Part shown: positions 18,546-26,723 of the stretch, piece by piece
Position numbering within the stretch: position 1 is the first letter of the stretch
Layout: the number at the start of each line of letters is the position of its first letter
Source of the DNA: Indolivaga capnocytophagoides DSM 22835
Lineage (GTDB): Bacteria; Bacteroidota; Bacteroidia; Bacteroidales; Dysgonomonadaceae
Length of the DNA stretch: 64,000 bases
Direction of reading: 5' to 3'
NCBI RefSeq assembly: GCF_000426485.1
Contig: NZ_AUFL01000012.1
Span: forward strand, 1-64,000
Made by a program: the position numbers and the translations under genes
The notes under the pieces: generated by a model
What the model was told of the DNA's origin: nothing
Databases searched by the model: none
The model's input: only the letters and a program-made list of their open reading frames with translations

Positions 18546-19538
18546 ATGAATAGAAGATTTATTCTGTTTTTATTATTATCATCGATCTTATTGACATCAT
18601 GTTCGAGTGATGATGATGATCTTGTCGGCAACTGGATCAAGCGTTCCGATTTTGGGGGTGTGGCACGTAGTGATGCCTCCTTATTCGTCATTGGAGGTAA
18701 GGTCTATGTGTTTGGCGGATATACTGGAAAAAAAAGATTAAAAGATATTTGGGAATACGATATAACAGGTGATTCGTGGACGCAAAAAGCAGACCTGCCA
18801 GGAACCGAACGCAGTTCGGCTGTAGGCTTTGCGATATCCGATAAAGGATACATAGGTACAGGATACGATGGCGAAAATTACCTGAAAGATTTCTGGGAAT
18901 TCAATCCTACATCAAATCTTTGGACTCAGAAAGCCGACTTTGCCGGCTCGGCCAGATACGGAGCAGTCGCTTTTACGCTCAATAATATAGGTTATGTAGG
19001 AACCGGATATGATGATAATTACCTGATGGACTTTTACAAATACAATCCATCATCCGATTCATGGACTGCAGGAACAAGTATAAAAGGTTCGAAACGTGCA
19101 TTTGCTACGACCTTCATATATGATAGCAAAGCATACGTAGTGTGCGGTATCAACAATGGGAGCTATGTAACCGACTTCTGGATGTTCGACCCTTCGACCG
19201 AAACATGGTCTGAGAAAGCTCAAATAGCCGATAAAACCGACGAAAGTTTCGACGACGACTATAATATCAAAAGGATGAATGCAGTTGCATTAAACATCAA
19301 TGATAAGATATACCTATCAACAGGCGAATCAGGTTCTCTGCGTTCTGATACTTGGGAATACAACCCTATAACAGATCGATGGTATGAAAAAACCGCATTC
19401 GAAGGAACCAGCCGTTCGGGAGCCGTAGGTTTTTCTTATAACAACCGTGGGTACATCCTTACAGGACGTAGCTCAACATATTACTTCGATGATATGTTCG
19501 AGTTTATGCCTGAAGAAGAATATGATGAGTACGATTAA
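18546..19538 (+). CDS. Kelch-repeat lipoprotein
   Basis: This 330-aa protein has a lipoprotein signal with lipobox LLTSC (Cys19) and an acidic SSDDDD stretch, a common surface-export signal in this phylum. About six kelch repeats follow (GYIGTGYDG...DFWEFNPTSNLWTQKADF and similar), forming a likely six-bladed beta-propeller, and the C-terminus is acidic. It is the first of three linked genes: a miniature paralogue overlaps its end, then a DUF4907 protein. Kelch plus DUF4907 pairs are recurrent in Bacteroidota. Ligand unknown. Confidence 0.88.
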   Translation: MNRRFILFLLLSSILLTSCSSDDDDLVGNWIKRSDFGGVARSDASLFVIGGKVYVFGGYTGKKRLKDIWEYDITGDSWTQKADLPGTERSSAVGFAISDKGYIGTGYDGENYLKDFWEFNPTSNLWTQKADFAGSARYGAVAFTLNNIGYVGTGYDDNYLMDFYKYNPSSDSWTAGTSIKGSKRAFATTFIYDSKAYVVCGINNGSYVTDFWMFDPSTETWSEKAQIADKTDESFDDDYNIKRMNAVALNINDKIYLSTGESGSLRSDTWEYNPITDRWYEKTAFEGTSRSGAVGFSYNNRGYILTGRSSTYYFDDMFEFMPEEEYDEYD

Positions 19539-19800
19539 TCAAAGACAGATGCCAAGGCTTGTATATATTATAATTTCGGTAGTGAACATTGTACTGTTTA
19601 CAGCTTGCAACGATAATTCCGACACAGTTATTCCGGTTGATAAAACCGGGAAACTTGTTGGTAATTGGGTTAAATGCTATAACTTCGAAGGAACCAGCCA
19701 TTCGGATGCTGTCGTTTTTTCGTACAATAACCGTGGATTTATCCTTACTGACCGTACCGGATCTTATTATTTTGACGACATGTATGAATTAAAAGCCTAA
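19522..19800 (+). CDS. Miniature kelch lipoprotein (collapsed paralogue)
   Basis: The frame from ATG at 19522 or 19525 encodes about 92 aa: a basic start, a lipoprotein signal (IVLFTAC) and then VGNWVK plus one kelch unit. The unit FEGTSHSDAVVFSYNNRGF...YYFDDMYEL closely matches the last repeat of the upstream gene (FEGTSRSGAVGFSYNNRGY...YYFDDMFEF). It therefore looks like an upstream-gene copy that lost all central repeats but kept signal and terminal repeat. It overlaps the end of the preceding gene by 17 bases. It may be a functional small lipoprotein or a decaying duplicate. Confidence 0.65.
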   Translation: MMSTINQRQMPRLVYIIISVVNIVLFTACNDNSDTVIPVDKTGKLVGNWVKCYNFEGTSHSDAVVFSYNNRGFILTDRTGSYYFDDMYELKA

Positions 19801-19811
19801 TGATAAATATA

Positions 19812-20153
19812 ATGAGCTCGATTAATCAAAAACGTTTACTTTGGGCTATAATATCGCTTATTATAGTGATAGCCTGTATCTTTGTATTTAACAATACAAA
19901 AAGTGCATCTTCAAATTCTGTAAGTGTCGAAACTTATAAAGTTAAACAAGGATGGGGGTATCTTATACGCAAAGGACAAAAAAAGATCATAGATCAACCG
20001 TACATGCCCTGTATAGCCGGTAATCTTCCTTTTCCTGATGAGGTATCGGCTAAGAATACAGGAGAACTTGTAGCATCAAAAGTATCAAAAGATGAACTGC
20101 CAACTATCACTCACGATGAGTTGGTAAAGATTATAGGAAACCGGATAAAGTAA
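19812..20153 (+). CDS. DUF4907 family membrane-anchored protein
   Basis: From ATG at 19812 (MSSINQKR) the product is 113 aa with one N-terminal membrane helix (LLWAIISLIIVIACIFVF) and a C-terminal DUF4907-like domain. The domain has GWGYLIRKGQKKIIDQPYMP and PFPDEVSAKNTGELVASKV, matching the GWGY...QP..PA..G.. pattern. An ATG at 19800 is an alternative start. The N-terminal MSSINQ resembles the MSTINQ of the preceding gene, which suggests the start regions were duplicated. It is last in the kelch operon, before a strong bidirectional terminator. Confidence 0.7.
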   Translation: MSSINQKRLLWAIISLIIVIACIFVFNNTKSASSNSVSVETYKVKQGWGYLIRKGQKKIIDQPYMPCIAGNLPFPDEVSAKNTGELVASKVSKDELPTITHDELVKIIGNRIK

Positions 20154-20188
20154 GCTCCACAACCCTATTCATAGTTATTCGCTTAAAT

Positions 20189-20233
20189 AAAAGCCCCTCC
20201 TAAAATTAGGTTCTACTTTTAGGAGGGGCTTTT
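20189..20233. terminator. Bidirectional terminator
   Basis: AAAAGCCCCTCCTAAAA and TTTTAGGAGGGGCTTTT are perfect 17-base arms around an 11-base loop. They lie between convergent gene ends (kelch operon and LytTR regulator) and can work in both directions. Confidence 0.9.
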
Positions 20234-20360
20234 ATCATCAAATCATTAATTAACCTTCTTAATCAACCCCTTCAACAGTTCTGCCTATAGCGAATTCTTC
20301 CACATCCTGAGCGATCTTATCTTCAGACTTAAGTATTTGATCGCTTTACAGACAAAAATC

Positions 20361-21113
20361 CTACTTAAGAATATTATTCGATATCAGAGTATTGAAGAAG
20401 TTATCATAATACGAGTTACTGATCGGAAGTGAAGCTCTTTCTCCGATCAGAACTTTCTTATGCTCTATTGCCTTGATCTTGCTCAACGATACAATATAAG
20501 ACCGATGTATACGCTTAAAACGATTCGACGGCAGTTTCTCCTCAAGGCTTTTCAAGCTGCTCAACGATAGTATCGGACGCTGAGAATCTTCGGTATATAT
20601 TTTTATATAATCGGACAAGCTTTCGATATAAAGAATCTTATCGTAATTTATTTTCAACAGCTTATTATTTGATTTGACGAAGATATAGCTCTCAGAGGCT
20701 TCTTCGGTCTGAAAATGTTGTTCCACCGGATTTTCATGTGAGGCATTTTGTATCCGTACCTGATCTTGAAGCTTCTGTGCCGTTTTCAGAAATCGAGAAA
20801 ACGATACAGGTTTCAGCAGATAGTCAATTACATCCAGATTGAAACCTTCTATCGCATACTGATCATGCGCAGACACCATTACAAACAGAGGCTTACGAGA
20901 TATCCGTAAACTTTCGACAAACTGTAAACCGTTGATATCAGGCATTTCTATATCGCAAAAGATTACATCGGGAGCCTGAGCGGGTACTTCGGTCAATGCC
21001 TTGATGGCATCAGTATATGCTCCTGCGAAATTGAGATAAGGAACCTTTTCGATATATGTTTTCAGCACTTCGAGAGCATGAGGCTCATCGTCTATTAGAA
21101 CACAATTAATCAT
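20361..21113 (-). CDS. LytTR-family response regulator
   Basis: This 250-aa protein has a receiver domain (about 1-120) with the acidic pair DDE at 8-10, phospho-acceptor Asp54 in FCDIEMPD and the conserved Lys in LLKPVSF. A LytTR DNA-binding domain follows (about 145-245: IFVKSNNKLLKINYDKILYIES, RIHRSYIVSLSKI). It is the output partner of the histidine kinase 54 bases upstream. Regulons of such pairs in Bacteroidota vary; no target is evident here. Confidence 0.93.
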   Translation of the reverse strand: MINCVLIDDEPHALEVLKTYIEKVPYLNFAGAYTDAIKALTEVPAQAPDVIFCDIEMPDINGLQFVESLRISRKPLFVMVSAHDQYAIEGFNLDVIDYLLKPVSFSRFLKTAQKLQDQVRIQNASHENPVEQHFQTEEASESYIFVKSNNKLLKINYDKILYIESLSDYIKIYTEDSQRPILSLSSLKSLEEKLPSNRFKRIHRSYIVSLSKIKAIEHKKVLIGERASLPISNSYYDNFFNTLISNNILK

Positions 21114-21167
21114 CTCTTGTATATTTTTAATTTTCCGTTTTCTTCTGCTTTGTTAATCTTAGAGAAT

Positions 21168-22400
21168 CTATGAAATACCGTCTTTGTCTGTCTGATCATA
21201 TCCTACATTAATGTCCAGATCGACTCTGTATTCGTATCCATCATTCATTATATTCAATCTATAATTGTCGGGATAAATCAGATCCAGCTTTTTTGTTGTA
21301 TTACCGATTCCTATACTTTGCCTGCCCGCTCCCACCTGTTTCTGGGTCTTATATATCTTATTCGTAATATCAAAATGAATTATGCCTGCTTTGGCAGACA
21401 GGTTGATTATAATATCAGAGATATAGTGAGTACTTACACCATACTGAAAAGCATTTTCGACAAAAGTCATGATCAATAACGGGGCAATTGTATATTTTTC
21501 GATATCACCACTTACGTTAAACTCTACTTTCAAATTTTCGGAAAAGCGCAATTTCTGTAAATCAATATAATCACTCAGATAAACTATTTCTTCCGAAAGC
21601 GGAACTGTATCCTGCTCGGCCTTATTCAGAACATACCTCACCAATTGTGAGAAAACCAGAATGGCATCCGTAGCTTTATCCGATTTATTGAGCGACAGTG
21701 CATATATCGTATTCAATGTATTAAAAAAGAAGTGCGGATTTATCTGCGCCTTGAGGAAAGACAGTTCAGCTTTGAGTTTTTCGGCTTCTATCTCCTTATT
21801 TCTCTGATTGATTGAAAACCACTCTAGACTAATTCGATAACCGATACTCAGAAGAAAGAACATCAGAAACTGAAAAAAAGGCAGGGTGATAAGCCTGAAT
21901 TCGAAAGGCATATTACTTCCGTTGCGGTTCGGAACAATATGTATTCGGGATTGACTGTTGTCCGGCTCGAGATCAGCTCTCGGCATGTCCTTCATTTCAT
22001 GGGGAGGCATTCGCTCTTTGAATGTCTCATTATAATCGGCAAAAGTACCCTCTCTGTCGAATGGCTTTCTATGTGAAAACTTATGCTCGAAATTAGATCT
22101 CGTTTCATTCCATACAACACGTTGTATTACCATAAAAGACACAAATCCGATAAATATACACACCCCATACAAGAGATATTTCCGTTTCGAAACCAATCTG
22201 GGTATTAACACGTAAACATTCAAATAAAAAAATAACAACAGATAAATATAAGCAAACACAAAAGGCAGCATATTTATCAGATTGAATGATTCTCCGGGAC
22301 GCATAGGCATCAGCGGTACTATGATCAAAAAAATTACCCAAGCAACGGTATGAGTCGCTATAGTAAGCAAACGTCTCTTCATCAATTTATATTTACTCAT
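21168..22400 (-). CDS. LytS/YehU-type sensor histidine kinase
   Basis: This 410-aa inner-membrane protein has four predicted membrane helices (about 18-35, 42-64, 74-95, 168-190), a periplasmic loop between the third and fourth, and a His_kinase domain with the phospho-acceptor His223 in AQINPHFFFNTLNTIYAL. An HATPase region follows (VENAFQYG, GIGNTTKKLDLIY). It forms a two-gene operon with the LytTR regulator. The loop is rich in Arg, Met and His; the signal is unknown. Confidence 0.92.
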   Translation of the reverse strand: MSKYKLMKRRLLTIATHTVAWVIFLIIVPLMPMRPGESFNLINMLPFVFAYIYLLLFFYLNVYVLIPRLVSKRKYLLYGVCIFIGFVSFMVIQRVVWNETRSNFEHKFSHRKPFDREGTFADYNETFKERMPPHEMKDMPRADLEPDNSQSRIHIVPNRNGSNMPFEFRLITLPFFQFLMFFLLSIGYRISLEWFSINQRNKEIEAEKLKAELSFLKAQINPHFFFNTLNTIYALSLNKSDKATDAILVFSQLVRYVLNKAEQDTVPLSEEIVYLSDYIDLQKLRFSENLKVEFNVSGDIEKYTIAPLLIMTFVENAFQYGVSTHYISDIIINLSAKAGIIHFDITNKIYKTQKQVGAGRQSIGIGNTTKKLDLIYPDNYRLNIMNDGYEYRVDLDINVGYDQTDKDGIS

Positions 22401-22573
22401 CAGACATTATTCATATGATGATAAAATTAGCTCTCAGAATTGGTCTATTCAATAAAAATCGACATACTATGCATTTTAATCGGCGAATAAGTGCATTTAC
22501 AGCACATATCTACAAATTCATACAATTATAGATTCGCAATAAAACTAATTAAACAGTTAATTTCATAGATAAA

Positions 22574-22688
22574 ATTGAACTAATTTTTCGGACTATTGTT
22601 TACATTATATTAAAACCATAGTGATTAGTGTTTGTAAAAAATGTTGTTTTAAGTTGAAAAGTCTGTGATGTGAAATCACGGGCTTTTT
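22574..22688 (+). repeat. Hairpin element copy 1 (candidate small RNA)
   Basis: This is one of three related intergenic copies (22574, 23554, 36811). Shared landmarks are ATTGAAC, CATAGTGATTAGTGTT, a TGTTGTTTT box and a terminal hairpin GTCTGTGAT-GTGAA-ATCACGGGC followed by seven Ts. The ending is a textbook intrinsic terminator, so the element may be a small RNA with its own promoter or an exported terminator module. Outside it, 22401-22844 holds no visible gene. Confidence 0.6.
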
Positions 22689-22844
22689 TTATTATCACCC
22701 CTCTGCTTCGGTCTATATAAAATAGAATCCTCGCTGTTGAACAAACTATTTAAGACCTATTAAAACACTATTATTAAACTATTTATCAATCCGCAAAACA
22801 CTAAAAATTAGAAAAGGTTACAAAAGTGACAATAAAATCAGTTA

Positions 22845-23390
22845 TCAGACTTCATTTTCGCAGGTCTGCTGTTCCGCTGCTTTTTGTTCTGCTGATTCAC
22901 GCAGCCACTTTTGATACTTTCTCTCTCTTTCCTCTTCCCATAATTGGTCTTCCAGCTCTTGCTGTAAAATACGTTCTTCTTCCTTCAGTTGCAAAAGAAT
23001 TTTTTTCTCTTTATTGTTGATGTCGCTTTCTTTGGATATCGCCATTTTGAGGGTCTTTTCATCCGGAGAGTATTCTTTCATCGTTACGGTTTTTCCAGTC
23101 AGATACAATTCGCCATACTCATCCACTGCATATTTATAGCGGGTTGTAGTAACTGTACGTCCCTGTTCTATTCTCTGTTTGAGTATCTGACGTGCTTTCT
23201 GAGACAGACGTTCATCTCTCTCCAGACGGGCATTCTCAACCATCCCCTCAAAATCGGGATATTTAATCATCCACTGATAAAATGTTTTTCGGCTGATATT
23301 GTGTATTGAGCAGATTTCTCCCAGTGTATACTCATCCTGTTCTATTGCTTCAGCTATTTTCTTTCCTAGTTTTTCTGTGTACTTTGCCAT
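22845..23390 (-). CDS. Phage terminase small-subunit-like HTH protein (solitary)
   Basis: This 181-aa protein starts MAKYTEKLGKKI (ATG at 23390 chosen; an upstream in-frame ATG adds 22 uncharged residues). It has an N-terminal helix-turn-helix (TLGEICSIHNISRKTFYQWM), a feature of small terminases and phBC6A51-type HTH proteins. A long, highly charged C-terminal coiled coil follows (about 120-170, rich in E, K, Q). There is no large terminase, portal or other phage gene nearby. Copies 1 and 2 of the hairpin element lie on either side as direct repeats. It could be a domesticated phage gene or a small mobile cassette. Confidence 0.65.
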   Translation of the reverse strand: MAKYTEKLGKKIAEAIEQDEYTLGEICSIHNISRKTFYQWMIKYPDFEGMVENARLERDERLSQKARQILKQRIEQGRTVTTTRYKYAVDEYGELYLTGKTVTMKEYSPDEKTLKMAISKESDINNKEKKILLQLKEEERILQQELEDQLWEEERERKYQKWLRESAEQKAAEQQTCENEV

Positions 23391-23553
23391 AATTGAATGT
23401 GTTTTTATACATAGATAAAAAATGAGAAAACACACCGGATTATGGTTCAACTTCAAGAGTCTGTTTAAATTTTATAAGAATAGGAATAACCTCCGATCAT
23501 ATCACAATACATTCATTCTGTTTTATTTTTTTAACATTGAATAACAAGTTGAA

Positions 23554-23673
23554 ATTGAACTATTCTTTTTATTCTGCGTTTAAACTATACAAATCCATAG
23601 TGATTAGTGTTAATTCAAAAAGAAAGTGTTGTTTTTAAAGAAAAAAGCCTGTGATGTGAGATCACGGGCTTTC
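23554..23673 (+). repeat. Hairpin element copy 2 (candidate small RNA)
   Basis: Same order of landmarks as copy 1: ATTGAAC, TGCGTTTA, CATAGTGATTAGTGTT, AGTGTTGTTTTTAA and hairpin GCCTGTGAT-GTGAG-ATCACGGGC followed by TTTC. It lies in direct orientation about 980 bases from copy 1, upstream of the terminase-like gene. Confidence 0.6.
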
Positions 23674-23837
23674 TTGCTCTTTGGGGTCTAGGACCTTCTT
23701 CAACATCCTAAATACAATAGCAGCATTAAGCTATCGCTTTAGATCACGACATTAACACTCTCTGCTGCTTGAGTAAGAATTGAAACTAAAAATATATAAA
23801 ATGTTTATAGGTAGCGTCTCTATTAACTGTATTTTAC

Positions 23838-23871
23838 GACCTGCCGCAATCTTTACGAATTGGAGCAGGTC
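23838..23871 (-). terminator. Hairpin after the 52-aa gene
   Basis: GACCTGC and GCAGGTC arms enclose a 20-base loop, just downstream of the small minus-strand gene. No long T run follows on that strand, so termination strength is uncertain. The rest of 23391-23877 holds repeat copy 2 and a GGGGTCTAGGACCTT palindrome (23683-23698) but no gene. Confidence 0.45.
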
Positions 23872-23877
23872 TTTGGT

Positions 23878-24036
23878 TTAACCTCGATCCTGAGTATTCT
23901 CATCAGGATTTATTCTGTTCAATGCCGCCTTCACAGCCTTTGGATTTGCTTTCTTCACCTTCTTTACAGGTGTTGCAATACGAGCGTCTTCATAACCAGT
24001 GAATCCGTGGTATTCATTTTTATCCAAATTCTTCAT
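23878..24036 (-). CDS. Small basic protein of 52 aa
   Basis: From ATG at 24036 the peptide MKNLDKNEYHGFTGYEDARI... is followed by a lysine-rich stretch (VKKVKKANPKAVKAALNRI). The longer in-frame start 105 bases upstream would overlap the leader of the divergent GNAT gene and reads unlike protein. Composition suggests a nucleic-acid-binding or ribosome-associated peptide, but I recognise no family. A hairpin follows its stop. Confidence 0.5.
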   Translation of the reverse strand: MKNLDKNEYHGFTGYEDARIATPVKKVKKANPKAVKAALNRINPDENTQDRG

Positions 24037-24188
24037 TTCTAATAGATTTAGAATAATATACCTTTCTAACAAAATAGACACATCATATGTTCGGTACAGA
24101 TAAAAGAAAAGTGTTTTTTGTTCTGAAAAGGAATCAGGCAAATATTCCGGAGTCTTTCATTTCTTACTACCTTTACGAAAAAAGGATA

Positions 24189-24713
24189 ATGACACACACA
24201 AGTATAAACATAAAAGAAATAGGTGTAGGGGACAAAGTCCAACTACAAAAGATAAGCAGTCAGACTTTTGTCGAAACATTTTCAGAAAGCAATACAAAGG
24301 AAGATATGGATAGATATCTTCAGGAAAATCTGAATTTAGAAGTACTTGAGGCAGAAATCAGAAATGAATCATCGTTTTTTTATTTTGCCATCTCCAACAA
24401 CGACATAATAGGCTATCTGAAACTGAATTCGGGCAGTGCACAGACTGAATTAAATGATATCCAAGCCATTGAAATAGAAAGAATATACATTCTGAAAGAT
24501 TATCATGGGCAGAAAATAGGCCAGTTACTTTATGAAAAAGCAATAGAGGTCGCTCACAAGATCAATGCAAAGTATATCTGGTTAGGTGTTTGGGAGAAAA
24601 ATTTCAAAGCCATAAGATTTTATAAAAAAAACGGTTTCATGGAATTCGACAAACACATCTTCAAACTTGGGAACGACGAACAAACCGATATAATGATGAA
24701 ACTAATATTGTAA
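24189..24713 (+). CDS. GNAT family N-acetyltransferase
   Basis: This 174-aa protein starts at MTHTSINIKEI; the upstream in-frame Met adds a non-homologous basic tail. The acetyl-CoA-binding motif A is seen as IERIYILKDYHGQKIGQLLYEKAIEVA (about 100-125), and LGVWEKNFKAIRFYKKNGF is the usual C-terminal GNAT signature. This form resembles PaiA/spermidine-acetyltransferase-like proteins, but the acceptor cannot be assigned. It is monocistronic, and its terminator is shared with tRNA-Leu. Confidence 0.88.
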   Translation: MTHTSINIKEIGVGDKVQLQKISSQTFVETFSESNTKEDMDRYLQENLNLEVLEAEIRNESSFFYFAISNNDIIGYLKLNSGSAQTELNDIQAIEIERIYILKDYHGQKIGQLLYEKAIEVAHKINAKYIWLGVWEKNFKAIRFYKKNGFMEFDKHIFKLGNDEQTDIMMKLIL

Positions 24714-24735
24714 GTTGTGAGACTTATAATAAAGA

Positions 24736-24767
24736 AAAAAGGACTTCAAGAAATTGAAATCCTTTTT
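24736..24767. terminator. Bidirectional terminator between GNAT gene and tRNA-Leu
   Basis: AAAAAGGACTTCAA pairs with TTGAAATCCTTTTT (one mismatch) around GAAA. It is T-rich on both sides and serves the plus-strand GNAT gene and the minus-strand tRNA. Confidence 0.75.
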
Positions 24768-24768
24768 G

Positions 24769-24852
24769 TGCGCACGACGAGATTTGAACTCACACACCCG
24801 AACGGGCACTACCTTCTGAGAGTAGCGTGTCTACCAATTCCACCACGCGCGC
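24769..24852 (-). tRNA. tRNA-Leu (anticodon CAG)
   Basis: A complete 84-nt class II tRNA is seen on the minus strand. The acceptor stem is GCGCGCG/CGTGCGC with discriminator A, the D-arm is GGTGGAATTGGTAGACAC, the anticodon stem is CTACT/GGTAG with loop CTCAGAA (anticodon CAG), then a long variable arm (TGCCCGTTCGGGTG) and T-arm GAGTTCAAATCTC. CCA is not encoded. Confidence 0.95.
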
Positions 24853-25487
24853 ATGCTCTTTTATTTGGTGCTACAAAAATACGATATATTTTAAATATGA
24901 TCAATCAAAATCCGAACAAAAAAACGAAGGATGGTTTAAATTTTAATAAAACCGGCTGTTATAGGCTTATAATAATAGTTGCCTAAGATATTTTACCATC
25001 TTTAACTACTAATTCAGGTTTTAATAAAATCTGACATCTTAACATCTGCTCAGATTCTAAATTATTTATAACCAAAATATCATTTTTATTTTATTTAAGC
25101 CCCATTTTCAAGTTAAAAACAACATTAAAAAAAATATGTTAACGTATAAATTTCGAAAACGAACTATTTTTTAAGAAAAAAGCATTATATTTTTAGTAAT
25201 CACATCCTAAAAAAAACAGCATCACACAATACAACAAGCTGATTATTTACATTTTCACTTTTCATTTGAGAGAAACAGCAATCCTAGCACCGCCTTGTGT
25301 TAAAATGATACAAAGAACCTTTTCTATAACATATTTTAACAACACAAAGCGAGATTATATTAATCTGTTATACTATATTTGCCCATTGAACAACAAGTTC
25401 TTATAATAGAACAAACCAAAAAACAACAAAAAACTCTTTTTTTTCTATTTACAACACAATTAAATAAAGAGAGTTATTTTTTTTGAT
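24853..25487 (+). promoter_or_regulatory. Long upstream region of the fimbrial operon
   Basis: This 635-base AT-rich region has no gene. A TATATTTG box at 25374-25381 is the best -7 match, about 105 bases before the first start codon. The small inverted repeat GTTCT-TATAAT-AGAAC follows near 25400. I found no long inverted repeats or invertase gene that would indicate an invertible promoter. Confidence 0.45.
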
Positions 25488-26675
25488 ATGAACAACAAAA
25501 ACAAAAGAACCATTCTGATTATTGTTTTAATAATCCTGGCACTGTTAACATTTACCCAAATGTGTAATGGATGCTCTGTCAGGGATAATACGAAAGATAA
25601 AAATCAGGTATCAGTCGAAAAAGTAATCAGTTTAATTAAACACAAACACAATTATACTATCACGGGGCTTCCCGATTTGGATATGTCGAAACAAGTCCAA
25701 ATCACCAATCAAGATGATATAGATGAGCTACTCTTATCCATATTAGATCATAACATCTACACATATCAAATAAGCAAAAAAAACGGACAGAACATTATAT
25801 CTATCACAGATACAGAAGATTCAGAAAAAAATCTGTTTAAAAATATTATAATAGACGAATTAGACAGAAATTTAACGACTTCAAATTCCAGCTCTAAAAA
25901 TTCTGGATCAGGACGAGCTAGCCATGCAGCTGCAAACCAAAGATATAATATAGTCTCGGATTCAGATCCACCGGTACCTTCTTTCGGAAACAAAGAAGAC
26001 TCTGAATCTGATATCGACACGCCTCATAAAAACGACATCATTACTCCTGAAAATACATTTCAACAGAAAGATACAATAATCCACACACCGGATACATATA
26101 CTGAATCCAAACCTTCGAAGGAGGATATACAACAACACTCTATATATTCTGATGAGATTGATTACAGCGTAAAGGCAAAGCCTGCGAAATGGTCCATCAA
26201 AACAAACCTGCTTTATGATGCTACACTAAGTGTCAATCTAGGAGTGGAATACCTGATATCAGACAAATACTCTATCGACGTCCCTATCAACTGGAACTCA
26301 TGGACATTTTCTAACAACAAAAGATTTAAACATGTACTCATTCAACCCGAATTTCGTTATTGGAAAGATCGTTCGTTATCAGGCCACTTCTTTGGATTGC
26401 ACTTACACTGGGCTTTTTATAATGTAGGTAAAACCAGCTATCCGCTTCGTATAAAAGACAGATATCAAGGATGGCTTGCAGGTGCAGGGCTTTCGTACGG
26501 CTATCGGTGGAATCTGAATAACAAGTTTGACATTGAAGCTGAAATTGGCGGCGGATATGCTTATCTCCACCATTCTAAATACGCACATGAAGTTTGCGGC
26601 CCATTTATAAAACGAGATAATAAGCATTATTGGGGCATTACGAAAACAGCAATTAACATTATATACAAATTTTAG
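25488..26675 (+). CDS. DUF3575 outer-membrane protein with STN-like N-terminal region
   Basis: This 395-aa protein has an N-terminal membrane segment (about 7-25), then a region near 35-110 with the rhythm of an STN (secretin/TonB short N-terminal) domain: VEKVISLIKHKHNYTI, then QVQITNQDDIDELLLSIL, then NIISITD. A Ser/Pro/Asp-rich linker follows, and a C-terminal DUF3575 barrel-like domain from about 225 (WSIKTNLLYDATLSVNLGVEYL, GWLAGAGLSYGYRW). DUF3575 proteins accompany Bacteroidales fimbrial operons. It is the first gene of the operon, 48 bases before the major subunit. The STN assignment is inference. Confidence 0.78.
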   Translation: MNNKNKRTILIIVLIILALLTFTQMCNGCSVRDNTKDKNQVSVEKVISLIKHKHNYTITGLPDLDMSKQVQITNQDDIDELLLSILDHNIYTYQISKKNGQNIISITDTEDSEKNLFKNIIIDELDRNLTTSNSSSKNSGSGRASHAAANQRYNIVSDSDPPVPSFGNKEDSESDIDTPHKNDIITPENTFQQKDTIIHTPDTYTESKPSKEDIQQHSIYSDEIDYSVKAKPAKWSIKTNLLYDATLSVNLGVEYLISDKYSIDVPINWNSWTFSNNKRFKHVLIQPEFRYWKDRSLSGHFFGLHLHWAFYNVGKTSYPLRIKDRYQGWLAGAGLSYGYRWNLNNKFDIEAEIGGGYAYLHHSKYAHEVCGPFIKRDNKHYWGITKTAINIIYKF

Positions 26676-26723
26676 AATATACGATTTAAACTATTCTATA
26701 ACAACACTCTAAAAACGAGAAAA

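Noticed and set aside
22845-23390. Prophage remnant around the terminase-like gene
   Set aside because: No portal, capsid, tail, integrase or lysis gene lies within reach, so a prophage cannot be claimed.
24853-25487. Invertible fimbrial promoter
   Set aside because: No long flanking inverted repeats and no invertase gene were found near the operon.
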